From Leucobacter luti (lineage in GTDB: Bacteria; Actinomycetota; Actinomycetes; Actinomycetales; Microbacteriaceae): a stretch of 64,000 nucleotides of DNA. A program made the position numbers and the translations under genes. This document shows positions 37,660 through 46,758 of this stretch, one piece after another (within the stretch, counting starts at the first letter, position 1; each line of letters opens with the position of its first letter). Location: the NCBI RefSeq assembly GCF_019464495.1, contig NZ_CP080492.1:3038001-3102000 (forward strand), given 5' to 3'. The notes below the pieces were generated by a model that saw only the letters and a list, made by a program, of their open reading frames with translations, made no database searches and was not told the DNA's origin.

Positions 37660-38978
37660 CCCGCTTCACACCGATCCCCTCTGCGTCGCTGAACGCCTCG
37701 ATCGCGGAGCTGGATCCTGCGGTGGCGGAGCGGATCGACGCCGAGCTTGCCAGGCAGCGTGGTGGGCTCGAGATGATCGCGTCTGAGAACCACACCGCGG
37801 TCGCCGTGATGCAGGCGCAGGGCTCGGTGCTCACGAACAAGTACGCTGAGGGGTATCCTGGACGCCGGTACTACGGCGGGTGCGAAGAAGTCGACGTCAT
37901 CGAAACGCTCGCGATCGACCGCGTGAAGGCCCTCTTCGGAGCCGAGTTCGCGAACGTGCAGCCGCACTCCGGTGCGCAGGCGAACGCTGCGGTCATGCAC
38001 GCGCTGATCCGGCCGGGAGACACGATCCTTGGGTTGAATCTTGCCCACGGCGGGCACCTCACCCACGGGATGAAGATCAATTTCTCCGGCCGGCTCTATG
38101 AGGTCGCGGCCTACGGGGTCGATGAGGAGACGCTGCGCGTCGACATGGACGAGGTCGCGAGGCTCGCGCGCGAGCACCAGCCGAAGCTCATTGTGGCCGG
38201 CTGGTCGGCCTACTCGCGGCGGCTCGATTTCGAGCGTTTCCGGGAGATCGCGGACGAAGTTGGCGCCTATCTCATGGTCGACATGGCCCATTTCGCCGGG
38301 CTCGTGGCCGCTGGACTGCACCCGAATCCGGTGCCGCACGCGCACGTCACCACTTCAACCACGCACAAGACGCTCGCCGGCCCGCGCGGCGGCATCATTC
38401 TGTGCAATGACGCTGACATCGCGAAGAAAATCAACTCGGCAGTCTTCCCGGGGCAGCAGGGCGGGCCGCTCGAGCACGTCATTGCAGGCAAAGCAGTCGC
38501 GTTAGGGATTGCGGCGACTCCGGAGTTCGTCGAGCGGCAGCAGCGCACGGTGATGGGCGCACGGATCCTTGCCGAGCGCCTCGTGCGCGAAGACGTCACC
38601 GCGTGCGGTGTGAGCGTGCTCACCGGAGGCACGGATGTGCATCTCGTGCTCGTCGACCTCCGTGACTCGCCGCTCGACGGGCAGGCTGCGGAGGATCTGC
38701 TCGCTGCCGTCGAGATCACCGTGAATCGCAACGCCGTTCCGTTCGATCCGCGCCCGCCGATGGTGACGAGCGGGTTGCGTATCGGGACCCCGGCACTTGC
38801 GACGCGCGGCTTCGGTGACGCGGCGTTCGCCGAAGTTGCCGACATCATCGCGGAAACCCTCATCGCGGGTACACAGCCCGGTGGTGCCAGGCCGGAGCAG
38901 CTTGCTGCGTTGCGGGCCAGAGTCGACGTCCTCGCCGCAGAGCATCCGCTCTACCCAGACCTGGCGCAACTGAGCTAG
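37656..38978 (+). CDS. glyA: GlyA, serine hydroxymethyltransferase
   Basis: A 440-residue PLP enzyme that interconverts glycine plus methylene-tetrahydrofolate with serine. It has [35 protein letters not shown], and the PLP lysine in [16 protein letters not shown]. Start GTG 37656 overlaps the gcvH stop. In this operon it would use the methylene-THF made by GcvT to turn a second glycine into serine for SdaA. Confidence 0.96.
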   Translation: MTRFTPIPSASLNASIAELDPAVAERIDAELARQRGGLEMIASENHTAVAVMQAQGSVLTNKYAEGYPGRRYYGGCEEVDVIETLAIDRVKALFGAEFANVQPHSGAQANAAVMHALIRPGDTILGLNLAHGGHLTHGMKINFSGRLYEVAAYGVDEETLRVDMDEVARLAREHQPKLIVAGWSAYSRRLDFERFREIADEVGAYLMVDMAHFAGLVAAGLHPNPVPHAHVTTSTTHKTLAGPRGGIILCNDADIAKKINSAVFPGQQGGPLEHVIAGKAVALGIAATPEFVERQQRTVMGARILAERLVREDVTACGVSVLTGGTDVHLVLVDLRDSPLDGQAAEDLLAAVEITVNRNAVPFDPRPPMVTSGLRIGTPALATRGFGDAAFAEVADIIAETLIAGTQPGGARPEQLAALRARVDVLAAEHPLYPDLAQLS

Positions 38979-38995
38979 CCAGACAGGAGCACATC

Positions 38996-40489
38996 GTGGC
39001 TATCAGCGTATTTGACCTCTTCTCGGTCGGGATCGGGCCATCCAGCTCCCACACCGTGGGGCCCATGCGTGCCGCGAATCGCTTCGCTGCGCAGCTGCGC
39101 AACTCCGGAGTGCTGCCGCGCATTCGTGGGCTGCGAGTCGACCTGTTCGGGTCGCTCGCAGCCACTGGGCGCGGTCACGGCACGCTGACCGCGGTTTTGC
39201 TCGGGCTGGAGGGCTGCGATCCCGAGACCGTGCTGCCAGCAGAGGTGGACGCCGCTATCGCTCGCATCGATCGTGAGGGACAGGTGCGGCTGAGTGAACG
39301 GACGCTCGCTACGTCGGCACTTTCGGCTGGGACAGGGCAGGATCCCGTTGGCGCGGATCAGGCCGCTGCCGATCTGGCAATCCCGGCCGTCGTCAACTTC
39401 AGCGAAGCCGACATTGTGCTGCGACCGCTCACGGTGCTCCCAACACACACGAACGGGATGCGCTTTGGCGTGGTTGACGCCGATGGTCAGCTCCTCGCCG
39501 AGGAAACGTACTTCTCGGTCGGCGGCGGCTTCATCGTGCGCGAGGGTGCGGAGGAGACGGTGCAGGATCGGCTCGAGTCGACGCTCGCCGTGCTTCCGTT
39601 CCCCTTCACCACTGCCGCCGAGTTGCTGCGCTACTCGGAAGAGACCGGCTACTCGTTCGCGCGGCTGATGCTTGAGAACGAAACGGCGCTCCGCACCGAA
39701 GATGAGGTGCGCGACGGGCTGTGCCACATCTGGGACGTGATGGAGGAGTGTAAGAACTCAGCGCTCGAGCGCACTGGAGTGCTGCCTGGCGGATTGAATG
39801 TGCGCCGACGAGCGCCCGAGTGGCATCGGCGCCTCTCTGCGCAGGATCCGGACCGTGACCCGCAATTCTGGCAGGAGTGGATCAATCTTGTTGCGCTCGC
39901 GGTGAACGAAGAGAACGCTACGGGGGGCCGAGTCGTTACTGCCCCGACGAACGGTGCGGCGGGCATCATCCCGGCCGTGCTGTTTTACGCGACGCACTAC
40001 GTGCCGGGTGCTCGACTCTGGAGTGACGCCGAGAAGCGAAATGCGATCAGTGATTTCCTCCTGGCGGCGGGGGCCGTCGGCGTGCTCTACAAGGAGCAGG
40101 CGTCGATCTCGGGGGCGGAAGTGGGGTGCCAGGGCGAGGTCGGATCCGCATCGTCGATGGCTGCGGCCGGCCTCGCGCAGGTGCTGGGAGGGACGCCCGA
40201 GCAAGTGGAGAATGCTGCCGAGATTGCGATGGAGCACAACCTCGGCCTGACGTGCGATCCCATTGGCGGCCTCGTGCAGATTCCGTGCATCGAGCGCAAT
40301 GCGATTGCGGCTGCGAAGGCCGTGAACGCCGCAAAAATGGCGCTCATGGGTGATGGATCCCATCACGTCAGCCTGGATGATGTCATCACGACAATGCGTG
40401 AGACCGGGCGTGACATGAGTTCCAAATACAAAGAGACCGCGATGGGTGGGCTCGCCGTGAGTGTGTCCGTCGGAGTCGTCGAGTGCTGA
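38996..40489 (+). CDS. sdaA: SdaA, L-serine ammonia-lyase (single-chain, Fe-S)
   Basis: A 497-residue L-serine dehydratase that converts serine to pyruvate and ammonia with a [4Fe-4S] cluster. The N-terminal beta domain ([20 protein letters not shown]) and C-terminal alpha domain are fused. Cluster cysteines are in [39 protein letters not shown] six bases before GTG 38996. It completes glycine to serine to pyruvate, which makes the operon catabolic rather than purely one-carbon supply. Confidence 0.95.
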   Translation: MAISVFDLFSVGIGPSSSHTVGPMRAANRFAAQLRNSGVLPRIRGLRVDLFGSLAATGRGHGTLTAVLLGLEGCDPETVLPAEVDAAIARIDREGQVRLSERTLATSALSAGTGQDPVGADQAAADLAIPAVVNFSEADIVLRPLTVLPTHTNGMRFGVVDADGQLLAEETYFSVGGGFIVREGAEETVQDRLESTLAVLPFPFTTAAELLRYSEETGYSFARLMLENETALRTEDEVRDGLCHIWDVMEECKNSALERTGVLPGGLNVRRRAPEWHRRLSAQDPDRDPQFWQEWINLVALAVNEENATGGRVVTAPTNGAAGIIPAVLFYATHYVPGARLWSDAEKRNAISDFLLAAGAVGVLYKEQASISGAEVGCQGEVGSASSMAAAGLAQVLGGTPEQVENAAEIAMEHNLGLTCDPIGGLVQIPCIERNAIAAAKAVNAAKMALMGDGSHHVSLDDVITTMRETGRDMSSKYKETAMGGLAVSVSVGVVEC

Positions 40490-40519
40490 AACGGTCGTCC
40501 CGCCCTCTACGATGAACGC

Positions 40520-41911
40520 ATGAGTGTCACTCCAGGGGGATCCGAAAGCTCGTTGTCGCAGCGCCTTGACGCGCTTCCCTTCACCAAGAAGCACGCCAAA
40601 CTGTTGACGGGTTCCGGGCTCGGCTGGGCGCTCGACGCCATGGACGTCGGGCTTATCTCCTTCATCATCGCGGCGCTCACTGCTCACTGGGGAATCACTG
40701 CAGGTGAGGCGGGCCTCATCGCCTCGATCGGCTTCTTTGGCATGGCAATCGGTGCGAGCCTCGGCGGCCTGCTCGCGGATCGGTTCGGCAGACGCCAGGT
40801 CTTCGCGATCACCCTGCTCGTGTATGGCGCCGCAACGGGCGCGAGCGCCCTCGTCGGAGGGATCGCGGCGCTCCTCGTGCTGCGATTCCTCGTGGGTCTC
40901 GGCCTCGGAGCAGAGTTGCCCGTCGCATCAACGTACGTCAGTGAGTTTGCGCCTGCCCGCATCCGCGGCAGGCTCATCGTCATCCTCGAGGCGTTCTGGG
41001 CAGTCGGCTGGACGGCAGCCGCGATCATTGGATACTTCGTGGTGCCGTCCTCCGAAGACGGCTGGCGCTGGGCCTTTGCACTGGGGGCGATCCCCGCGGT
41101 CTACGCGTTCATCGTGCGCTGGGCACTGCCGGAGTCGCCGCGCTGGCTTGCGGGGCGGGGGCGCACCGGGGAAGCAGAGCGGATCGTCGCCGACTTTGAG
41201 GCGTCGGCGGGGAGTGTGACGGTGCCGGATCCGGAACGTGCGGAGGCGCCTGCTGTTACTGCCGCGCCCGCTGCTGGCGCTCCCGCCGTCGCGCCCGTCG
41301 CGGTCGTTGCGGGGAGCCGACTTGCGGGACTCTGGTCGCGTGAGTTCCGCGGACGAACGCTCTCGATCTGGGTCGTGTGGTTCTGTGTCAACTTCGCCTA
41401 CTACGGTGCCTTCATCTGGATCCCCAGCATTCTCGTTGACGCTGGGTTTAGCCTCGTGCGATCCTTCGGGTTCACACTGATTATCACGCTCGCGCAGCTG
41501 CCGGGTTATGCAGTTGCCGCCTGGCTGATCGAGAAATGGGGGAGGCGGCCGACGCTGTCGGTGTTCCTCGTGGGGTCAGCGGCTTCGGCTGTCGTGTTTG
41601 GCACAGTGCACACCGAGGCAGCGATCATCGGCGCGGGTATGGCGCTGTCGTTCTTCAACCTCGGTGCGTGGGGCGCGCTCTACGCGGTCACCCCGGAGAT
41701 CTACCCGACTTCGGTGCGCGCTACCGGTGCTGGCTGGGCCGCAGGGGTCGGCCGGATCGCGTCGATCGTCGCGCCGCTGCTCGTTCCAGTGATGCTTGCC
41801 GGGGTCGGCACGGCCTTCACCTTCGCAGTGTTCGCGGCGTTCTTCGTGATCGCGGCTGCGGCGACCTGGGGACTCGTGGACCGTCGCGGGGAGTCGCTGG
41901 ACGATCGCTAA
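40520..41911 (+). CDS. MFS transporter (metabolite:H+ symporter, NiaP/AAHS-like)
   Basis: A 463-residue major facilitator with twelve predicted helices. It has MDVGLISFIIAAL in helix 1, GGLLADRFGRRQ (motif A), ELPVASTYVSEFAPARIRGR and WALPESPRWLAGRGR, typical of the sugar-porter-related metabolite:H+ symporters for aromatic acids or nicotinate. An Ala/Pro-rich loop (about residues 235-260) joins the two halves. ATG 40520 follows TACGAT (40508-40513) by six bases, so it is transcribed separately from the gcv operon. Confidence 0.85.
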   Translation: MSVTPGGSESSLSQRLDALPFTKKHAKLLTGSGLGWALDAMDVGLISFIIAALTAHWGITAGEAGLIASIGFFGMAIGASLGGLLADRFGRRQVFAITLLVYGAATGASALVGGIAALLVLRFLVGLGLGAELPVASTYVSEFAPARIRGRLIVILEAFWAVGWTAAAIIGYFVVPSSEDGWRWAFALGAIPAVYAFIVRWALPESPRWLAGRGRTGEAERIVADFEASAGSVTVPDPERAEAPAVTAAPAAGAPAVAPVAVVAGSRLAGLWSREFRGRTLSIWVVWFCVNFAYYGAFIWIPSILVDAGFSLVRSFGFTLIITLAQLPGYAVAAWLIEKWGRRPTLSVFLVGSAASAVVFGTVHTEAAIIGAGMALSFFNLGAWGALYAVTPEIYPTSVRATGAGWAAGVGRIASIVAPLLVPVMLAGVGTAFTFAVFAAFFVIAAAATWGLVDRRGESLDDR

Positions 41912-42060
41912 CGTGCATCCCAGAGGCTTCCCACGTACATCCCGCGTGTATCCCTCCGAAGCGGCGCACCTCCGGTTTTCGTCTCACTGAAACTCCGAGG
42001 TGCATCATCTCGACCTGCGCGTCGCGGAATAGCCGCGGGGGAGCGCGTGTTGCACGCACT

Positions 42061-43032
42061 ATGGCTGAGATCGATGCGGGGCCGTTTGAGCGCCTCCTAG
42101 AGAGTGTCGACTTGACCGTGCACGCTACACGGCGTGTGCAGTTGCTTCGGCGGCAGCGCTTCGTGACAGTGCGGGGCGCGACGACGCTGATCTACGTTGA
42201 CGACGGCGAGTTGCGCGGGGCGCACGCCGCCTCGTGTGCGGTGGGGTCTGTGGGCGCTGAGGGGGTACAGTTTGCGCCGCGCCCAGCGCTTGACCGGATC
42301 TCAGCCGGCTCAGCGCTCGTGACCCTCGGCAGGGAGGCGCTGAGTTTTGAGGCTCCGGGTGATGCGCGATTGATCGTGGTGTCGCTCGAACTCTCCGAGA
42401 CCGCGCACCGGCTCCATCAGTTGCTGCCCGATCCACTGGTAATCTCAGATTTTGACGTGCTCGAACCGCCAGTTGCCGCGCTTGCGAGCAGCATGGGTCT
42501 GAATGCGCCTGAAGCGGACCGAGTCTCTGCGGAAACGTCACTGGGCGAGACTCCTGAGGCCGCCGAAACGGGCTGCGAGCTTCGCAACGGCGATGCCCTG
42601 ATCTGCAGGCTCATGGCGCGCACGGTGTTGCTCGCCGTCTTGCGTGCGTGGTTCACTGCCGGCTGCGCGCCGCAAGACTGGGCCGCACGCGCAACGGATC
42701 CGCACCTCGAGCGGGTCCTCAGCGCGATCCACCGCGATCCTGGCCGCGACTGGTCGCTCGACACGCTCGCCGGCCTCGGCGCTATGTCCCGCTCCGCCTT
42801 CGCCAAGCGGTTCCGTGAGCTGCTGGGCTCCTCACCCGGCCAGTATCTTGCCGGGGTGCGGATGGAGGATGCCAAGCGTCGGCTCGCCAGCGGTGCGTCC
42901 GTCACGCAGATCTCGCGCGAGCTCGGCTACGGTTCCGACGAGGGCTTTAGCCGTGCGTTCCGACGGCACACCGGGGTGGTGCCGTCTCGATGGCGCTCGT
43001 CCAGTTCCCGTCCGGTGCCAGTCGCCACCTGA
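42061..43032 (+). CDS. AraC family transcriptional regulator (cupin-type sensor)
   Basis: A 323-residue regulator. It has an N-terminal cupin-like sensor (RRQRFVTVRGATTLIYVDDG; GDARLIVVSLE) and a C-terminal double helix-turn-helix (WSLDTLAGLGAMSRSAFAKR; ELLGSSPGQYLAGVRMEDAK). ATG 42061 gives the standard domain start. The 149-base gap upstream contains a hairpin (GCACCTC 41966-41972 / GAGGTGC 41997-42003), a possible operator. The target is unknown; the MFS gene upstream is a candidate. Confidence 0.85.
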   Translation: MAEIDAGPFERLLESVDLTVHATRRVQLLRRQRFVTVRGATTLIYVDDGELRGAHAASCAVGSVGAEGVQFAPRPALDRISAGSALVTLGREALSFEAPGDARLIVVSLELSETAHRLHQLLPDPLVISDFDVLEPPVAALASSMGLNAPEADRVSAETSLGETPEAAETGCELRNGDALICRLMARTVLLAVLRAWFTAGCAPQDWAARATDPHLERVLSAIHRDPGRDWSLDTLAGLGAMSRSAFAKRFRELLGSSPGQYLAGVRMEDAKRRLASGASVTQISRELGYGSDEGFSRAFRRHTGVVPSRWRSSSSRPVPVAT

Positions 43033-43073
43033 GCGGCTCGGTCCGAACCGGTACACCCCGACAGAGGTGAGCC

Positions 43074-43106
43074 AGCGCGGCGGAACACAGGGTGTTCCGC
43101 CGCGCT
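43074..43106. terminator. Bidirectional terminator between the AraC gene and the azt operon
   Basis: Perfect 15-base arms AGCGCGGCGGAACAC (43074-43088) and GTGTTCCGCCGCGCT (43092-43106) with a 3-base loop, midway between two convergent genes. Confidence 0.85.
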
Positions 43107-43110
43107 GCGG

Positions 43111-44352
43111 TTAGCTCGAAGCGATCGCGATTTCGTTGGGTGCACCGTCGATTTTCGTGCTCGCGAGGATGTTGCCCGTTGTCAGATCCACTGCGTGCAC
43201 GGTGCGCGCTGCCGGCTCGGTCACATAAGCCGTGTCGCCGTCGGAGGTGATCGTGGGGTGCGCGTCCTGCCAGTCGGCGGGCCCTTCCCACGGCTCGATC
43301 ACGGGGAACGAGGTGACGATCGTGCCCGAGACCGGGTCGAGTACATGGATTGAGCCATCAGTAGAGAGAATGTACGCATGGTCCTCCGGCCCGCGCACGA
43401 CGTCGCGGTAGGTGTACCGTACCTCCGCTGGCAGTTCCGCAACGCGCAGTGTGCCGGCCTGGGTATCAATGAGGGCGACGGAGTCGAGGAGGTACCCTTC
43501 GGCATCCGGGTCGCTCTGGTAGTCGCCCACGACGAGCGAGCTGGTGTCTGACACCCACGCGTTTCCCATACGGCCGTAGGCATCGGGCGCAGGCAGCTTC
43601 GTGAACGCTCCGTCGCTGTAGAGCAGCGCGCCGTCTTCGCATCCGAACACCACCGCCTCGTCCTGAGCGGTGCCCTCGCCGTGGATTCCGGGGCACTCGT
43701 CGGAAGCTGTGATCTCGTGCCAGTGATCGTCGTGCGGTTCGAGCGCTGCAGCACCTGATCGGCTCGTGTCATCTCCCACTGTCGTGAGGAGTGTGCCATC
43801 GCTCAGTGCGATCGATACCCCGTGGTGGGGGGAGTCCGCCTCGTACTCTTGGGCGGCGGGCACGGTCGTGTTGTCTGTTGCGAGCGCCGCAGTATCAAGG
43901 ATCGTCGTGCGACCGGTCCCATCGTCGTATAAGACGGTGGTGCCGTCGTGGCGCACGGCATGGCCAGCGGAGGAAGCTGGGAAGATGAGGCCGGTAAGTT
44001 TGGCCGCTTCTGTGTCCAGGACTTCGAAGCCGCGAGAGGTGGTGACGAGGAGGTGCTGTCCGTCGCCGAACGAGTTCAGCCGAGTGAACTGTTCGGTGTC
44101 GAGCGTATCAACGACGGTGAGTTTTCCGTTGCGGACTTCGCTCCCGTCGAGCACTGTGATGCCCCCTGCTGTGGTGACGGCGAGGCGCTGCGCTGCTTGC
44201 GGGCTCGCGCTATCGACTGCGGCATCGTTGGGCGGTGCTGCGGTGGCACTGCACGCCGAAGCGAGGAGCGCAATTCCCGCGCTTGCCGCAACGGCGAGCA
44301 TCAGTCGGGAGCGCTGCGACGAAGCCCGTCGCGGATGTGGAATGTGGGTCAT
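43111..44352 (-). CDS. AztD-like zinc metallochaperone lipoprotein (beta-propeller)
   Basis: A 413-residue lipoprotein (lipobox ASAC, Cys near residue 34) predicted to fold as a beta-propeller. It resembles AztD, the periplasmic zinc chaperone that loads AztC. Likely zinc ligands occur in EPHDDHWHEI and CPGIHGEG with a later FGCEDGALLY, and repeated blades end in patterns such as VHAVDLTTG. It is the last gene of the minus-strand zinc operon, 67 bases after aztC, and the second propeller protein in it. The AztD assignment is by resemblance and context. Confidence 0.78.
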   Translation of the reverse strand: MTHIPHPRRASSQRSRLMLAVAASAGIALLASACSATAAPPNDAAVDSASPQAAQRLAVTTAGGITVLDGSEVRNGKLTVVDTLDTEQFTRLNSFGDGQHLLVTTSRGFEVLDTEAAKLTGLIFPASSAGHAVRHDGTTVLYDDGTGRTTILDTAALATDNTTVPAAQEYEADSPHHGVSIALSDGTLLTTVGDDTSRSGAAALEPHDDHWHEITASDECPGIHGEGTAQDEAVVFGCEDGALLYSDGAFTKLPAPDAYGRMGNAWVSDTSSLVVGDYQSDPDAEGYLLDSVALIDTQAGTLRVAELPAEVRYTYRDVVRGPEDHAYILSTDGSIHVLDPVSGTIVTSFPVIEPWEGPADWQDAHPTITSDGDTAYVTEPAARTVHAVDLTTGNILASTKIDGAPNEIAIASS

Positions 44353-44419
44353 TGTGTGCTTTCTCGTGTGGTGATGGGGTGGCCAGTTTTTGGCCGGGAG
44401 GCTGGACGCGGAGCGTTGC

Positions 44420-45490
44420 TCACTGAGCACTGCGATCAGTGGGGAGTTGCAGTGCGTCAGGGTCCAGCCCGTCAGCGATCCGCGCGGTGTTCGTGGTGAG
44501 CATCTCCACATACGTTTCGGCGCCTGCGCCAGGAAGGGAGAGCGACTCCGTGAAGAGTTCGATGACCTGCACATCGATCCCGGCTTCTTCGGCGAGTACC
44601 CGCATGAGCCGGTCCGGAGCAGAAGACTCCGCGAAGATCGCGGGCACATTCGCGCTGGTGATCGCGTCGACGAGCTCGCGGAGATCTGCGGCGCTCGGTG
44701 CCGCGAGCGTGGTTCCGCCCGGGATTGCCGTGCCCAGCACGCGGAAGTCATAGCGATCAGCGAGGTATCCGAAGACGTGGTGGTTCGTGATGAGTGCGCG
44801 CCGCTCAGACGGAATTGCAGAAAATCGCTCCGCCATCTCGCTGTCGAGCTCCCTGAGCTGCCCCGCATACGCCTCACCGCGGGTTGCGATGGCAGTCCGA
44901 TCCGCCGTGTTGATCCCCGCAACCGCGGAGGCGTCAGTCAGTGTGGTCGTGAGTGCTTCGACCACATCGACCATGCGCCCGGGATCTGTCCAAAAATGTG
45001 GATCAGGATCGCCGCTGCCGCTGCCGCCTGCGCCGCTGTCGGTGCCGCCTGCGCCGCTGTCGGTGCTGGTGTAGGGGATGGACTCGATGTGGTCTCCTGC
45101 GACAAACATCGGTGTCCCAGCCTGACGCACGCGATCGAGGTGCTGCTGCAAGCCCTCCTCGAGGCCGAATCCATTCGAGACCACGAGTGCTGCGCGGTCC
45201 AGCAGCGCGGCTTCACTCGCAGAGATCTCAAAGGAGTGGGGGTCAGCGTTCGGGCGCATCAGTGTCGTAACGTGCGCTGCGTCCCCGAGGACCTGGGAGA
45301 CCACGTCGCCGAGGATGTTCGTCGTGACGACGACTTCGGGGAGATCCTGCCCAGCTCCTGCTGACTCAGGTTGACCCTGAATCGCGCACCCAGCAAGCGT
45401 GGCGATGAGTGTTGCGGTGACGGTGGCGGCGAGGAACCCACGAATTCCGCGCGGGCCGGAGTGCACGCGCTGGCGAACGATGGTGCTCAT
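44420..45490 (-). CDS. AztC/ZnuA-type zinc ABC transporter substrate-binding lipoprotein
   Basis: A 356-residue cluster A-I (ZnuA/TroA family) metal-binding protein, lipid-anchored (lipobox LAGC). Metal ligands: His in MRPNADPHSFE, His in DPDPHFWTDP, His in LITNHHVFGYLADRY and an acidic residue in FAESSAPDRL. The flexible loop next to the metal site, His-rich in many ZnuA proteins, is Asp/Ser/Gly-rich here and contains a tandem repeat. The ATG overlaps the upstream stop as ATGA, so translation is coupled. Confidence 0.88.
   Translation of the reverse strand: MSTIVRQRVHSGPRGIRGFLAATVTATLIATLAGCAIQGQPESAGAGQDLPEVVVTTNILGDVVSQVLGDAAHVTTLMRPNADPHSFEISASEAALLDRAALVVSNGFGLEEGLQQHLDRVRQAGTPMFVAGDHIESIPYTSTDSGAGGTDSGAGGSGSGDPDPHFWTDPGRMVDVVEALTTTLTDASAVAGINTADRTAIATRGEAYAGQLRELDSEMAERFSAIPSERRALITNHHVFGYLADRYDFRVLGTAIPGGTTLAAPSAADLRELVDAITSANVPAIFAESSAPDRLMRVLAEEAGIDVQVIELFTESLSLPGAGAETYVEMLTTNTARIADGLDPDALQLPTDRSAQ
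45023..45064 (-). repeat. 21-base tandem repeat in the zinc-binding protein loop
   Basis: Two exact copies of a 21-base unit (45023-45043 and 45044-45064) inside aztC, in frame, encoding a duplicated 7-residue unit (TDSGAGG-type) in the flexible loop before DPHFW. Confidence 0.9.
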
Positions 45491-46758
45491 CGGCCGGTCT
45501 CGGCGAACACTGCGGGGGCGATTTTGGGCTGGAACTCGCGCGAGATCCTGGCGTTGTCCGCGAAATCAATTTCGGTGACCGTTGCTCGCTCGGGAGAAGC
45601 GAGGTACGCGCGGTTCGCATCAAGGCTCAACGCGATCGAGGCGACCTCGAACTCCCCACGGTGCGTGCTCGCGGTGAGGTCGGTTGCGGTCAGCAGCGGT
45701 GTCGTCACGGCAATTGCTCTGCCGTCACGGAAGACGTGGACGCGGCCGGTGGTGTCGACGGCAACAACGTGTGACTCCGCGTCGTCGACGGCTCCCGCAG
45801 CAATGAACCGGAACTCACTCTGAATGGAATCCCACGTTCGAGCCCGGCTGTCGAACAGCGTGATCCCCGTGTCCGGGCTGGGCCCGGCGAGCACTGGTCG
45901 CCCCTTTCGTCCTGACATCGTGGGCAGAACGGCGCCCTGGACGGGTGAGGCGACGAAGTCGAACTCGGGTGTCCCGTCGCTCGCGGTCGTGCCTACGACG
46001 GCACCTCCGGTGCATATGACGACGAGGCCAGCGCGCGTGTGCAGTGCGGAATGTGGGTGGTCACATGCGGCCGTGTGATCGCTTGCACTGCCGTCAGCCG
46101 AAATGTAGCGCAGGGTGCTGGGGTGCCCATTCGCATCGGTCTCCGATACCACCGCGCCATCCGCGAACGGGGCAATGAGTCCACTGTGCGGCGAGACCCG
46201 CACGCGGAACAGTTCCTCAACGGAGCCGTGCGCGAGTGCAGTGTTGTCGAGCAACACCGCGTCACCGGACGTGGGGAAGAACACGCCGGTACCGCCCGCG
46301 GTTGAGAGCGGGCCCCCGATGACGGTCGCGATCCCCTCGCCAGCCACGCTGCCGAGGAGTTCCGGCTCGCTGCGGTAGTAGTGAGAGTGGTCGCCGTGAT
46401 CCCAGGTCCACACGCCGCTATCTACGATCTCGACCCCCGCGGCGTGCGCTGCGAATCCGTAGCGCCCATCACTGCTGAGGTGCGCCGGTGCAGTGATGTG
46501 AGCGATTTCGCGCTCGGAACTGTCAAGGAGGTCGAGGAGCCCCACTCGGCCCGTCGTATCGACGGTGAGGAGCTGCAATTGCGCTTCGGATTCCTCCGAT
46601 GCGCCAGCAACCGCGCCGTGTCCCGGTTTGGACTCGGCTGCTGAAGAAGAGTTGAGATCGTCCGCGTTGGGCGGCTGCGCGCCAGGGGGAGTGCAGGCGA
46701 CGATCGAGAGCGTGAGAATCAGGCCGCAGCTGGCTGCGAGGGGGCGGAGCAAGTTCAT
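45487..46758 (-). CDS. Second AztD-like beta-propeller lipoprotein
   Basis: A 423-residue lipoprotein (lipobox IVAC) with a Ser/Gly-rich linker and a propeller-like body. It has a striking His-rich stretch, WTWDHGDHSHYY (about residues 118-129), and CDHPHSALHTR before a VVICTGGA blade, in the same order as the CPGIHGEG...FGCEDGA motif of the other propeller in this operon, so the two are probably paralogues. It starts by ATGA overlap with aztB and ends by ATGA overlap with aztC. Likely role: extracytoplasmic zinc carrier or partner of AztC. Confidence 0.72.
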   Translation of the reverse strand: MNLLRPLAASCGLILTLSIVACTPPGAQPPNADDLNSSSAAESKPGHGAVAGASEESEAQLQLLTVDTTGRVGLLDLLDSSEREIAHITAPAHLSSDGRYGFAAHAAGVEIVDSGVWTWDHGDHSHYYRSEPELLGSVAGEGIATVIGGPLSTAGGTGVFFPTSGDAVLLDNTALAHGSVEELFRVRVSPHSGLIAPFADGAVVSETDANGHPSTLRYISADGSASDHTAACDHPHSALHTRAGLVVICTGGAVVGTTASDGTPEFDFVASPVQGAVLPTMSGRKGRPVLAGPSPDTGITLFDSRARTWDSIQSEFRFIAAGAVDDAESHVVAVDTTGRVHVFRDGRAIAVTTPLLTATDLTASTHRGEFEVASIALSLDANRAYLASPERATVTEIDFADNARISREFQPKIAPAVFAETGR

